DNA from: Acidobacteriota bacterium
Lineage (GTDB): Bacteria > Acidobacteriota > Vicinamibacteria > Vicinamibacterales > UBA2999
Length of the DNA stretch: 39,898 nucleotides
Direction: 5' to 3'
NCBI GenBank assembly: GCA_009694735.1
Contig: SHUG01000009.1
Span: 1 to 39,898 of the forward strand
Under the pieces are notes generated by a model, which worked only from the letters and a program-made list of their open reading frames with translations, was not told the origin of the DNA and searched no databases. The position numbers were made by a program, and so were the translations under genes. This document shows, piece by piece, positions 14,045 through 22,715 of the stretch; position 1 is the first letter of the stretch, and each line of letters opens with the position of its first letter.

Positions 14045-16417
14045 TTACAGCATCGACAGCGGATCGACGTCGACCGCGATCGCCTTCGACATCTTCGTCA
14101 GCCGCGACAGGGCCAGTTGCAGGCCCTCTCGCATCGCTTTGCGGCTGGTTCCCTTCAGGAACAGCTGGACGCGGTGCTCGCCGCGCAACTTCGTGAGCGG
14201 TGCCGGCGCCGGACCCAGCACGACGAAGCCCTTGCCACCTCGTAGCGAATCAGCCAGGTCGCTGGCCGTATCCATCGCGTCCGCAAACGTCTTGCCGCGC
14301 ACGACGACGTTGACCATGGCTACCTGGGGCGGATACCGCATGGCGCGCCGGAACTCGACTTCCTTATCGTAGAACGCGCGGTAATCCTGATCGCATGCCA
14401 TCCGCACGCTGTAGTGCTCGGGCACCAGCGACTGGATGATGGCCTGCCCCGGCCGCTCGCCCCGGCCAGCACGGCCGGCCACCTGGGTCAATAACTGGAA
14501 CGTGCGCTCGGCCGATCGGAAGTCAGCGAGCCCCAGCCCGACATCGGCGGAAATGACCCCGACCAGCGTGCACTCGGGAAAGTCGTGGCCCTTCGCGATC
14601 ATCTGCGTGCCGATCAGCACGTCGATGTCACGGCTCGCCACTTTCTCCAGGATCTGGACGAGGCTGCCCTTCCGGCGCACGGTGTCGCGATCGACCCGCG
14701 CGACGCGAGCCGAGGGAAACGCTGAGCGGATCTCGGCTTCCACCCGCTCGGTACCGAAGCCGATACGTTCCATGTACGGCGCCGCGCACTTCTCGCATGC
14801 TTTTGGGACCAGCTTGGTGAAGTTGCAGTAGTGGCAGCGCGCCCGCCAGTCTCCACCGTCGCGCGAGTCGCGATCGGCGGTCGCGCTATGGTGGACAGGC
14901 CTGCGCCTATGAACGGTCAGGGTGACGCTGCAATTGGGGCACTCGAGGCTCGCGCCGCATTGCCGGCACAACACCGAGGTCGCGAATCCGCGTCGGTTGA
15001 GCAGGATCAGCGACTGCTGCCCTTCCTCCAGGCGGGTCGTGATCGCCTCGCGCAGCGCGCGGCTCAACACCACCTCGGCGCCGGCCGCGGCAATCTCCTC
15101 GCGCATGTTCACGACCTGCACCTGCGCCATCGGCCGGTCGAGCACCCGCCGGTTGAGCGTGACCAGCGAGTAGCGGCCCGCGAGCGCGTTCGTATATGAC
15201 TCGAGCGTGGGCGTCGCCGAGCCAATCACCACCAGCGCGTTCGCAAACTTGCCGCGCATGATGGCAACGTCGCGGCCGTGGTAACGCGGCGTTTCGTCCT
15301 GCTTGTACGAGGTGTCGTGCTCTTCATCCACGATGATCAGGCCGGGATTGGCGAGCGGCGCAAACACCGCCGAGCGGGTGCCGATCACGACATCGACATC
15401 GCCGCGACGAATCCGGTGCCACTGATCGTGGCGCTCACCATCGGAGAGGCCACTGTGCTGGATGGCGACGGCCGCGCCAAAGCGGGCGCGAAAGAGCGCC
15501 GCCACCTGCGGGGTGAGGGCAATCTCGGGCACCAGCATCAGCACGCCCCGCCCACGCTGCCGCACCGCGTCGGCCAGCCGCAGGTAGACCTCGGTCTTGC
15601 CGCTGCCGGTCACGCCGTGCACGAGGGCGACATGAAAGGCGTTGGCGGCCGCCAGTGGCGCGAGGTGGGCCATGGCGGCTTCCTGCTCGCTCGTCAGGGC
15701 TCGCGGTCTCCCGGCCCCATCCGGCTTGTGCGCACCGACCGCGTGCTCGAACGGATCGCGGTCGACGCGGTCGTTGCGAATCGCGACGTAGCCCAGTCCC
15801 TTCAATCGCGTGATGGTGGCCGCCGCGATGCCGCGCTCGGCGAGGTCGGGTGCCGACAGACCATGCGGCGCGCCGTTCAGCAGCAGCATCGCCTGCTTCT
15901 GCTTCGCTCCCAATGCCAGCGCGGTCCGGCTTCCACCTTCGCCAAGGCTTTGGTGGACAGGAAAGCCGGATGCCACATGCTCTGTTGTAGCGTCCGCCTT
16001 CTCGACCGCCGTAGCCTTGGCGGAGGTGGTTAGGCGGACCATGCCGGCGGCGGTCAGCGCGACAATGCGAACGGTCTTGAAGCGATCGACCTTGTTCGTG
16101 AGCCCATGCGGCGGCAAGGCGGCGGCCAGCGTCGCGCCCGGGCCGGCGAGATAGTAGTCGGACACCCACTGGGTGAGCTTGACCACGTCGGGCGGCACAA
16201 AGGCGCCGGCGTCCAGCACCTGGATGATGTCTTTCAGCTTGAAGGTGAGGTCGGCAGCACTCACCTGTCCGACGGCGACGCCGGTGAGCTTGCGAGGCCC
16301 GAGCGGCACCACCACGCGCGCGCCTGGCACGGGCATGGCCTGGTCGGGCGGCACCCGATACGTCAGCAGGCCGAGCGCGGGCACCGGCACCGCGACGGAG
16401 ACGAGGCGCTCGGTCAA
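14045..16417 (-). CDS. priA: Primosomal replication restart helicase PriA with inserted elements
   Basis: A 790-residue helicase that reloads DnaB at stalled forks. The order is an N-terminal 3'-DNA-binding domain (about 1-105), winged helix, helicase lobe 1 (GVTGSGKTEVYL, DEEHD), eight zinc-binding cysteines (CRQC, CPNC, CHYC, CEKC), lobe 2 (IGTQMIAKGHDF, QVAGRAGR) and the C-terminal domain. Two foreign-looking segments are encoded by palindromic elements: residues about 126-165, two elements back to back before or within the winged helix, and about 507-523, between zinc-binding Cys pairs. All catalytic motifs are intact, so the gene is probably functional. Start is TTG at 16417, with an AGG seven bases before it. 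It is the last gene of the ugd-priA operon. Confidence 0.95.
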   Translation of the reverse strand: MTERLVSVAVPVPALGLLTYRVPPDQAMPVPGARVVVPLGPRKLTGVAVGQVSAADLTFKLKDIIQVLDAGAFVPPDVVKLTQWVSDYYLAGPGATLAAALPPHGLTNKVDRFKTVRIVALTAAGMVRLTTSAKATAVEKADATTEHVASGFPVHQSLGEGGSRTALALGAKQKQAMLLLNGAPHGLSAPDLAERGIAAATITRLKGLGYVAIRNDRVDRDPFEHAVGAHKPDGAGRPRALTSEQEAAMAHLAPLAAANAFHVALVHGVTGSGKTEVYLRLADAVRQRGRGVLMLVPEIALTPQVAALFRARFGAAVAIQHSGLSDGERHDQWHRIRRGDVDVVIGTRSAVFAPLANPGLIIVDEEHDTSYKQDETPRYHGRDVAIMRGKFANALVVIGSATPTLESYTNALAGRYSLVTLNRRVLDRPMAQVQVVNMREEIAAAGAEVVLSRALREAITTRLEEGQQSLILLNRRGFATSVLCRQCGASLECPNCSVTLTVHRRRPVHHSATADRDSRDGGDWRARCHYCNFTKLVPKACEKCAAPYMERIGFGTERVEAEIRSAFPSARVARVDRDTVRRKGSLVQILEKVASRDIDVLIGTQMIAKGHDFPECTLVGVISADVGLGLADFRSAERTFQLLTQVAGRAGRGERPGQAIIQSLVPEHYSVRMACDQDYRAFYDKEVEFRRAMRYPPQVAMVNVVVRGKTFADAMDTASDLADSLRGGKGFVVLGPAPAPLTKLRGEHRVQLFLKGTSRKAMREGLQLALSRLTKMSKAIAVDVDPLSML
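14849..14899 (-). repeat. Palindromic element inside the PriA zinc domain
   Basis: Arms TCCACCGTCGCGCGA and TCGCGCTATGGTGGA pair at 13 of 15 positions, followed on the minus strand by the same CCTGTCCACC entry motif as the copies near 34350. It adds about 17 residues between cysteine pairs, where other PriA proteins have a short turn. Confidence 0.65.
15923..15978 (+). repeat. Nested palindromic element inside priA (first)
   Basis: Outer arms GGTCCGGCTT and AAGCCGGAT followed by GCCACAT match the element at 39163-39188. Between them sits a second element, TCCACC-TTCGCCAAGGC-TTTGGTGGACA, of the der type. The composite is read in frame as part of PriA. Confidence 0.75.
15986..16040 (-). repeat. 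Nested palindromic element inside priA (second)
   Basis: Read on the minus strand: GTCCGCCT outer arm, CACCTCCGCCAAGGCTACGG inner part, then AAGGCGGAC and GCTACA. It lies 7 bp from the first composite in opposite orientation and encodes VRLTTSAKATAVEKADA. Confidence 0.75.
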
Positions 16418-16424
16418 GGCGTGC

Positions 16425-17150
16425 CTACGCGTCGCCTTGCAGGATGGCGCGAACCAGCTTCATGTCGTCCCACACTTCGCGCTTGGCCGACGGATTGCGC
16501 AGCAGGTAGGCGGGATGGAAGGTCGGGATCAGTAAGGTGCCGCGATAGTCGAATCGCCGGCCGCGCAGCCGCGTGATGGGGTCGGTGGTCTTGAGCAGGC
16601 ACTGCGCGGCGAACTTGCCGAGCGGCACGATCACCGCCGGCCGGATCACGTCGATCTGCCGAAACAGGAACGGTTCGCAGGTCGCGACTTCATCGGGCTC
16701 GGGATTGCGATTATCCGGCGGCCGGCACTTGATCACGTTGGCAATGTAGACCTGCTCGCGCGACAGGCCGATCGCTTCGATAATCTTGGTCAGCAGCTGG
16801 CCGGCGCGGCCCACGAACGGTTCGCCGCGCTTGTCTTCCTCCTCGCCCGGCGCCTCGCCCACCAACATCAGGCGGGCCTTGGGGTTGCCGACACCGAACA
16901 CGATCTGCGAGCGGCCGAGCGTGCAGAGCTTGCAGCGCATGCAGGCCGGGCCGATGTCGGTCTTGATGTCGTCGAGGGACTCGGCCGGAGCGGTCCGGCT
17001 CAAGCCGGACGCCACATCGGCGCCGCGCCCTGTGCTGTCCGCCTTGAGGCGGACCTCTTCGGTCCGCTGACGCCACGCGGGATCGCGGCTCAGGCCGCTG
17101 ACTCCCATTGCTGCGTAGTAACGCAGGTGATCGGCAATCTCGCGTGACAT
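16425..17150 (-). CDS. Type-4 (Fe-S) uracil-DNA glycosylase
   Basis: A 241-residue family-4 uracil-DNA glycosylase that starts base-excision repair of deaminated cytosine. Fe-S ligands are C70, C73, C142 and C158. Motif GEAPGEEED (98-106) forms the catalytic loop region, and HPAYLLR (H212) is the minor-groove loop. Before the first Cys pair, residues about 33-53 (from VRLKADST to SGLSRT) are encoded by two palindromic elements, so the N-terminal linker is longer than usual. Catalytic parts are intact. It starts 5 bp after coaBC and ends 7 bp before priA, within the same operon. Confidence 0.93.
   Translation of the reverse strand: MSREIADHLRYYAAMGVSGLSRDPAWRQRTEEVRLKADSTGRGADVASGLSRTAPAESLDDIKTDIGPACMRCKLCTLGRSQIVFGVGNPKARLMLVGEAPGEEEDKRGEPFVGRAGQLLTKIIEAIGLSREQVYIANVIKCRPPDNRNPEPDEVATCEPFLFRQIDVIRPAVIVPLGKFAAQCLLKTTDPITRLRGRRFDYRGTLLIPTFHPAYLLRNPSAKREVWDDMKLVRAILQGDA
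16992..17017 (+). repeat. Palindromic element inside udg (first)
   Basis: Stem GTCCGGCT/AGCCGGAC followed by GCCACAT. It is identical to the intergenic copy at 39163-39188 at 25 of 26 positions, although here it is read as protein (in antisense, as DVASGLSRT). Confidence 0.85.
17031..17055 (-). repeat. Palindromic element inside udg (second)
   Basis: Minus-strand stem GTCCGCCT/AGGCGGAC followed by AGCACA. Relative to the first copy, one G has become C in the left arm and the paired C has become G in the right arm, so pairing is kept. It encodes VRLKADST. Confidence 0.8.
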
Positions 17151-17155
17151 CGGCG

Positions 17156-18421
17156 CTACGCCTTGGCGGCCGCGTGACGCGCGGGCACGGCAATCAGCAA
17201 CTGCTCCACCCGCTCGAGTACGCGGGCGGCTACGGCACTCTTACTCTGTAAGGGCACGTCCTCGACGCCGGCCTTCGAGACGATCGACACGGCGTTGGTT
17301 TCGACGTCGAAGCCCACGCCGGCACGCGACACATCGTTGGCCACCACCAGATCCACGGCCTTCTTCTCGAGCTTGCCCTGGGCGTAGGCCACGACATCGT
17401 GCGTCTCGGCTGCGAAGCCGACTAACACCGGTACGCCCTGCGCGCGCGACGGCAGGCGGCCCACGTCGGCGAGGATGTCCTTGGTGCGGTTGAGCGTAAT
17501 CGTCAGATCGCCGCCGGTCTTCTTGACCTTCTGGGAGGCAGGTTCAGCCGGCGTGTAGTCGGCCACCGCCGCCGCCATGATCACGGCATCCTGATCGGCG
17601 GCCCGCGCCATGACGGCGGCGTGCATTTCCGCGGCGCTGCGCACCGCGATTGTCTCGGCACCGTGGGGCGGCGTCAGGTGCGTCGGACCAGTCACCAGCG
17701 TCACCGCCGCCCCGCGACGCAGCGCTTCGGCCGCCAGCGCATAACCCATGCGCCCGCTGGAGCGGTTGCCGACGAAGCGGACCGGATCGATGTCTTCGAA
17801 GGTCGGCCCGGCGGTCACCAGCACGCGCCGGCCAGCCAGCGTGCCGCCATCGCCTGGCGGCTTCGGCGCGCCAAGCGCCGAGGTCTTCGCACGCAAGAGC
17901 TGTTCGGCCGCCGCCACCACATCCTCGGGTTCAGCCAGGCGGCCCTTGCCAATCCACCCGCAGGCAAGGTAGCCCGAACCCGGATCGACGACGTGCACGC
18001 CGCGCGCTATCAACGTGGCCAGGTTCTTCGCCACCGCGGGATGCTCGAACATGTTGGTGTTCATCGCCGGCGCAATCAGCACGGGTGCCCGCGTGGCGAC
18101 AAACAGCGACGAGAGAAAGTCGTCGGCCAAACCGTTGGCGAACTTGCCCACGGTATTGGCGGTGGCCGGCGCCACCAGCAACAGGTCGATGGTCGAGGCG
18201 ATCGAGATGTGCTCGATATCGGCGTTGGCGCCCGCCTGCCACTGGTCGGTGATCACCGCGCGCCGCGTGATCGCCTCGAAGGTCAGCGGGCCCACGAACT
18301 GAGTGGCCGACCGGGTCATCACGGCCACGACGTCGTGGCCATTCTTCTGAAGGCCGCGCGCGATCTCCACCGCCTTGTAGGCGCCGATGCCGCCAGTCAC
18401 GCCGAGTGCGATGAATGCCAT
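17156..18421 (-). CDS. coaBC: Bifunctional CoaBC (phosphopantothenoylcysteine synthetase/decarboxylase)
   Basis: A 421-residue coenzyme A biosynthesis enzyme. The N-terminal CoaC flavoprotein domain (about 1-180) starts with GVTGGIGAYKA, has the catalytic-His region around DIEHISIAS, and carries APAMNTNMFEHP, the PAMN substrate loop. The C-terminal CoaB domain (about 195-421) has VLVTAGPTFEDIDPVRF and NRSSGRMG for CTP-dependent ligation of cysteine. The linker (KPPGDGG) is encoded by two small perfect hairpins (17843-17861 and 17864-17880). It follows gmk by 3 bp. The rpoZ gene, often between gmk and coaBC, is absent. Confidence 0.96.
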   Translation of the reverse strand: MAFIALGVTGGIGAYKAVEIARGLQKNGHDVVAVMTRSATQFVGPLTFEAITRRAVITDQWQAGANADIEHISIASTIDLLLVAPATANTVGKFANGLADDFLSSLFVATRAPVLIAPAMNTNMFEHPAVAKNLATLIARGVHVVDPGSGYLACGWIGKGRLAEPEDVVAAAEQLLRAKTSALGAPKPPGDGGTLAGRRVLVTAGPTFEDIDPVRFVGNRSSGRMGYALAAEALRRGAAVTLVTGPTHLTPPHGAETIAVRSAAEMHAAVMARAADQDAVIMAAAVADYTPAEPASQKVKKTGGDLTITLNRTKDILADVGRLPSRAQGVPVLVGFAAETHDVVAYAQGKLEKKAVDLVVANDVSRAGVGFDVETNAVSIVSKAGVEDVPLQSKSAVAARVLERVEQLLIAVPARHAAAKA

Positions 18422-18424
18422 GGG

Positions 18425-19048
18425 TTATTTCTCAAACGACCTGATGATCTCTTCGGCAATCAGGCTCATGCGATGGGTCCGCGATCGTTCCGCCGCGATA
18501 ATCTCCTGCAACCGCACGACCGTGGGCTCGAGACGATCGTTGATGACGACGTAGTCGTAGTCGACGTAGGCGCCGGCCTCGGCACGCGCCGCCGCCAGGC
18601 GACGCTGCATGGCCGCTTCGCTGTCGGCGCTGCGGCCGCGCAGCCGCCGCTCGAGAATCTGGAACGACGGCGGCAACACGAAGATGGCGGTGCGATCGAT
18701 GCCGGTGGCCGTGACCTGCCGGGCGCCCTGCACGTCGATCACCAACACCACGTCCTGGCCCGATGCCAGCAGCGCTTCGGTATCGGGCCGGCAGGTGCCG
18801 TAGAGGTTGCCGAAGACGTCGGCCCACTCCAGGAACTCCTGCCGCTCGATCATGCCCTCGAAGTGCGACCGGCTGACAAAATTATAGTCGACGCCGGCGC
18901 GCTCGCCGGCCCGCGCGGCGCGCGAGGTATAGGACCGCGACATCCGCAAGTTGGGCAGAATCTGCACCAGCCGCTCGGCGAGCGTCGTCTTGCCGGTCCC
19001 CGACGCGGCCGAGATGATGAACAGCAGCCCGCGACTCTTACTCGACAT
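18425..19048 (-). CDS. gmk: Guanylate kinase
   Basis: A 207-residue cytoplasmic enzyme that phosphorylates GMP to GDP using ATP. The P-loop is SAASGTGKTTLA (about 14-25). GMP-binding residues lie in SRSYTSRAARAGE and VDYNFVSRSHFEGM, and the lid contains the Arg-rich RRLRGRSADSE. Length is normal for the family. The ATG overlaps the end of yicC by 11 bp, and coaBC begins 3 bp after the stop. The yicC-gmk-coaBC order is common in many bacteria. Confidence 0.96.
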   Translation of the reverse strand: MSSKSRGLLFIISAASGTGKTTLAERLVQILPNLRMSRSYTSRAARAGERAGVDYNFVSRSHFEGMIERQEFLEWADVFGNLYGTCRPDTEALLASGQDVVLVIDVQGARQVTATGIDRTAIFVLPPSFQILERRLRGRSADSEAAMQRRLAAARAEAGAYVDYDYVVINDRLEPTVVRLQEIIAAERSRTHRMSLIAEEIIRSFEK

Positions 19049-19928
19049 TCTGGACCTGCTCGCGCATTTTCTCCATCTCGGCCTTCGCCTGGATCACGAC
19101 CTCCGACACCTGTAGCCCGTCGGCCTTCGAGCCAATCGTATTGATCTCGCGATTCATTTCCTGCAGCAGGAAGTCGAGCTTGCGCCCGCACGGCTCGGGG
19201 CTGTCGGAGAGCGCATCCCAATGCGCGAGGTGACCGTGAAAACGGGTGACCTCTTCGCTGATGTCGGATCGTTGCGCCACGCGCACCACTTCCTGCGCCA
19301 GCGCCGCCTGGTCGATCGGTAGCGCGCCGGCCAGCTCGCGCGCGCGCTCCAGCAGCCGCGCTTCGAGTTCCTCGCGACCGGTATCGGCCGCCGCGGCAAT
19401 GCGAAGGATCAAATCGGCCAGCAGCGCCTTGCGGGCATCGAGGTCAACGCGAAGATGCGCGCCCTCGCGCACGCGCATGGTCTCGAGTTGACCGATGGCA
19501 TCGTCGACCGCGGCCTCGACCGGCACGCCAAGGGCCTCGGCCATTCCGCCTGACTCCGGCACCTCCTCCTGGATGGTCAAGGCCTGCGGCAGGCGCAACA
19601 GATCGCCTGGGGTGAGGGTGCCGCTGATCAGGCCTTTCTCCCGCGCCTGCTCCATGGCCGCCGCCAGCGCCTGCGCGAATTCGGCGTTGAGCTCGATTCG
19701 CGGCACCGCCACGTGCCGGGTCTGTAACGACACGCCGATCTCGACGCGGCCGCGGCCGAGGCGCTTCTGCACCAGCGCGCGGAGCGGCGGTTCGAGCGCC
19801 GCCAGCGACGTCGGCAGGCGCAGTTGCAAGTCGAGGAAGCGGTGGTTGACGGCTCGAATCGTCACTCCGATCGTGCCACGCTCATCGTCGCGCGTGAGTG
19901 AAGCAAAACCGGTCATGCTCTTGATCAT
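19038..19928 (-). CDS. YicC/YloC family endoribonuclease
   Basis: A 296-residue YicC-family protein. The N-terminus MIKSMTGFASL and the segment AVNHRFLDLQLRLP are family signatures. The C-terminal DUF1732 part ends with FLLQEMNREINTIGSKA and a Glu/Lys helix. Members are reported as endoribonucleases acting in RNA turnover. It overlaps the ABC transporter gene upstream by 4 bp and gmk downstream by 11 bp, consistent with one polycistronic message. No frameshift or unusual insertion is seen. Confidence 0.93.
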   Translation of the reverse strand: MIKSMTGFASLTRDDERGTIGVTIRAVNHRFLDLQLRLPTSLAALEPPLRALVQKRLGRGRVEIGVSLQTRHVAVPRIELNAEFAQALAAAMEQAREKGLISGTLTPGDLLRLPQALTIQEEVPESGGMAEALGVPVEAAVDDAIGQLETMRVREGAHLRVDLDARKALLADLILRIAAAADTGREELEARLLERARELAGALPIDQAALAQEVVRVAQRSDISEEVTRFHGHLAHWDALSDSPEPCGRKLDFLLQEMNREINTIGSKADGLQVSEVVIQAKAEMEKMREQVQNVE

Positions 19929-21712
19929 AGGGTGCTTTCGGTCTTCAGCCGCCGGCCCTCGGCCTTCAGTTCCTTCGTATCGGGACGCGTTTCGAGCAAC
20001 TGCATCTGGTGCAGCCGCGCATAGACACCGCCAGGCCGCTCGACCAGCTCGTCGTGCCTGCCCATCTCGACGACCCGGCCGCGTTCCAGCACGATGATGG
20101 CGTCGGCCTTCTGCACGGTCGACAGACGGTGCGCGATGACAAACGACGTGCGGTTCATCATCAGCGTGGCCAGCGCCTGTTGCACGAGGCGTTCCGATTC
20201 CGAGTCGAGCGCCGAGGTCGCCTCGTCAAGAATCAGCAGGGGAGAATTCTTGAGCAGCGCGCGGGCGATCGCCAGCCGTTGCCGCTGGCCGCCCGACAGC
20301 CGTTGGCCGCGCTCGCCAATCGTGGTGTCGTAGCCGTGCGGTTGGGCGACGATGAAGTCGTGGGCGTTGGCCGCCCGCGCCGCGGCCTCAATGGCCGGCA
20401 TGGCCGCGCCCGGCGTGCCGTAGGCAATGTTGGCGGCGATGGTGTCGTCGAACAGCACGGTTTCCTGCGTCACCATGCCAATCTGCGCGCGCAGCGACGC
20501 CAGGGTCACGTCGCGAATATCCTGGCCGTCGACCGTGATGGCGCCGCTGGTGACGTCGTAGAAGCGCGGCAACAAGTTGACGAGCGTGGTCTTGCCGGCG
20601 CCGCTGCGACCGACAATCGCCACCATCTGCCCGGCCCGCACCGAGAGCGACACGCCGCGCAACGTGCTGCGGCCATGGCCGTCCTCGTAGCCGAAGCTGA
20701 CGTCCTTGAACTCGATGGCGCCGGAGAACGGCGGCAACGCCGCCGCGCCCTCGCGCTCGCCCACCTCGGTATGCGTGTCGATCAGTTCGAAGATGCGCTC
20801 GGACGCCGCCATCGCCTGTTGCAGGTTGGCATTGACCCGCGACAGCTTCTTGATCGGTCCGTACATCAACAGCAACGCGGCCAGGAACGACGTGAACTCT
20901 CCGGCCGTCAGCCGGCCCTGGGCAATCTCGCGGCTGCCGTACCACAGCGCGCCGGCAATCGCGACGCCACCCAGAAACTCCATCAGTGGCGGCAGCGTGG
21001 CCAGCACCCGCGTCACCTTGAGGTTGGTCCGGAACAACGTCGCCGACGCGCGCTCGAACTTGGCGGCCTCGCGGCCTTCCGCGCCGAACGCCTTGACGAT
21101 GCGATGGCCGGTGAAGGCCTCGCCCGCCACATGCGACATGTGCTCCTGCGCCTCCTGGCTCCAACGCGAGACGGTGCGGACGCGCTTGCCGAGACGAACA
21201 ATCGGATAGACAACAAGGGGTGCGGCCGTCATGCAGACCAGCGCGAGTTTTGGGTCGTAGTAGAACAACAGCCCGGCGCAACCCATCAGCGTCAACGACT
21301 CGCGCGCAAGGTCGCCGATCGTCTCCGACACCGCGCGCTGCACCATGCCGACGTCGTTGTTGATGCGCGAGAGCAGCTGGCCGGCCGTGCGCCGCGCGAA
21401 GAACGCCGCCGACTGATCGAGCATGTGGCGGAACAACTGGTTGCGCACCACCATCACCACGCGGTGCCCCAGGCCTTCCATCAGGTAGCTCGAAAAATAC
21501 GAGCCGAGCCCCTTGAGCAAATAGACGATCAGGATCGCGGCAGTGATCGACGCCAGGTTGCCCTGGGTAATCAGCACATCGTCGATGATCGGCTTGATCA
21601 GATACGCGAGCGCCGCTGACGAGGCTCCGTACACCACCATGGCCACTGCCGCGCCGGCAATGACGGCCTTATGCGGGGTGGCGTAGCGAAGAAGGCGCGG
21701 AAAAGGGTTCAT
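19925..21712 (-). CDS. MsbA-like ABC exporter, fused permease and ATPase
   Basis: A 595-residue half-transporter that would work as a homodimer. The six-helix membrane domain covers about 15-310. The nucleotide-binding domain (about 335-580) shows Walker A GRSGAGKTTL, signature LSGGQRQRLAIARAL, Walker B LLILDEATSALD and the switch His in FVIAHRLST. It resembles MsbA lipid A/LPS flippases. Its position after ugd and galE fits export of lipid-linked sugars or LPS, but drug or lipid exporters of the same class cannot be excluded. Its start overlaps the galE stop (ATGA) and its end overlaps yicC by 4 bp. Confidence 0.9.
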   Translation of the reverse strand: MNPFPRLLRYATPHKAVIAGAAVAMVVYGASSAALAYLIKPIIDDVLITQGNLASITAAILIVYLLKGLGSYFSSYLMEGLGHRVVMVVRNQLFRHMLDQSAAFFARRTAGQLLSRINNDVGMVQRAVSETIGDLARESLTLMGCAGLLFYYDPKLALVCMTAAPLVVYPIVRLGKRVRTVSRWSQEAQEHMSHVAGEAFTGHRIVKAFGAEGREAAKFERASATLFRTNLKVTRVLATLPPLMEFLGGVAIAGALWYGSREIAQGRLTAGEFTSFLAALLLMYGPIKKLSRVNANLQQAMAASERIFELIDTHTEVGEREGAAALPPFSGAIEFKDVSFGYEDGHGRSTLRGVSLSVRAGQMVAIVGRSGAGKTTLVNLLPRFYDVTSGAITVDGQDIRDVTLASLRAQIGMVTQETVLFDDTIAANIAYGTPGAAMPAIEAAARAANAHDFIVAQPHGYDTTIGERGQRLSGGQRQRLAIARALLKNSPLLILDEATSALDSESERLVQQALATLMMNRTSFVIAHRLSTVQKADAIIVLERGRVVEMGRHDELVERPGGVYARLHQMQLLETRPDTKELKAEGRRLKTESTL

Positions 21713-22713
21713 CAGCGGGTGTCAGACACCCTATACCCGTTGGGATGGGTCGAATGCCACTGCCAGGCGTGGCGCACGATCACCTCGAGGTCGGCATAGC
21801 GCGGCGTCCAGTGCAGCTCGCGCTGGGCCCGATCGCTCGCGGCATAGAGCATGGCCGGGTCGCCGGCGCGCCGCGGCGCCGCCGTCCACGCCACCGGTGC
21901 GCCGACCACGCGGCTGACGGTCTCGATCACGGCCCGCACCGATTGCGGCGTGCCGGTGCCGATGTTATAGGCCGCTGACGGCGCGCCGTTCTCGAGCGCG
22001 GCCAACGCGCACAAATGGGCCTCGGCCAGGTCACACACGTGAATGTAGTCACGCTGGCAGGTGCCGTCCGGGGTCGGGTAGTCCTCGCCAAACACCTTGA
22101 GCGGCGTGCCGCCGGTGGCGGCGCGAATGGCAAGCGGAATGAGGTGGATCTCGGGATCGTGATCCTCGCCGATGGTGCCATCGGGGTGCGCCCCGGCCGC
22201 GTTGAAATAGCGCAGCGCCATCCACTGCAGTCCGTATGCCTGCTCAAGATGTGGCAGCGCCCGCTCGATCGTCAGCTTGGTCTCGCCGTAGGCGTTGATC
22301 GGCTGCGTGGCGAGCGACTCGATAATGGGCACCTGCGACGGCTCGCCATAGACCGCGCAGGTCGACGAAAACACGAAGCGCCGCACCCCGGCCGCACGCA
22401 TCGCCTCGAGCACACCCAGTGTGCCGACGACATTGTTCTGGTAGTAGTCGAGCGGCTTCCGCACCGACTCGCCGACGGCGAGCCAGGCCGCGAAGTGCAT
22501 CACGGCGTCGGCGCGGTGCTCCACCAGCAGCCGGCGGACGACGTCGACATCGTGAATGGCGGCGCGCACCAGCGGCACCCCCGCCGGCACCGATTCCTGG
22601 TGGCCCGCCGACAAGTCGTCGAGCACCGCCACGGCGTGGCCCGCAGCCACCAGGGCGCGCACCGCGTGGCTGCCGATATAACCCGCGCCCCCCGTCACGA
22701 CCACCCGAGACAT
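21712..22713 (-). CDS. galE: UDP-glucose 4-epimerase
   Basis: A 333-residue short-chain dehydrogenase-type epimerase interconverting UDP-glucose and UDP-galactose. NAD binding is shown by GGAGYIGSH (8-16) and the catalytic pair by YGETK. Further matches to GalE are FSSTCAVYG, ALRYFNAAGA and YIHVCDLAEAH. The frame extends further upstream, but the ATG at 22713 gives the usual N-terminus and lies 2 bp after the ugd stop. It supplies precursors for the surface polysaccharide genes across the divergent gap. Confidence 0.95.
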   Translation of the reverse strand: MSRVVVTGGAGYIGSHAVRALVAAGHAVAVLDDLSAGHQESVPAGVPLVRAAIHDVDVVRRLLVEHRADAVMHFAAWLAVGESVRKPLDYYQNNVVGTLGVLEAMRAAGVRRFVFSSTCAVYGEPSQVPIIESLATQPINAYGETKLTIERALPHLEQAYGLQWMALRYFNAAGAHPDGTIGEDHDPEIHLIPLAIRAATGGTPLKVFGEDYPTPDGTCQRDYIHVCDLAEAHLCALAALENGAPSAAYNIGTGTPQSVRAVIETVSRVVGAPVAWTAAPRRAGDPAMLYAASDRAQRELHWTPRYADLEVIVRHAWQWHSTHPNGYRVSDTR

Positions 22714-22715
22714 GG

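Noticed and set aside
17621-19144. Plus-strand frame (507 codons) opposite coaBC and gmk
   Set aside because: It covers two well-supported genes on the other strand and shows no domain.
20009-21619. Long plus-strand frame (536 codons) opposite the ABC exporter
   Set aside because: The minus strand carries a complete ABC transporter; the plus frame has an Arg/His/Gln-rich composition and no motif.
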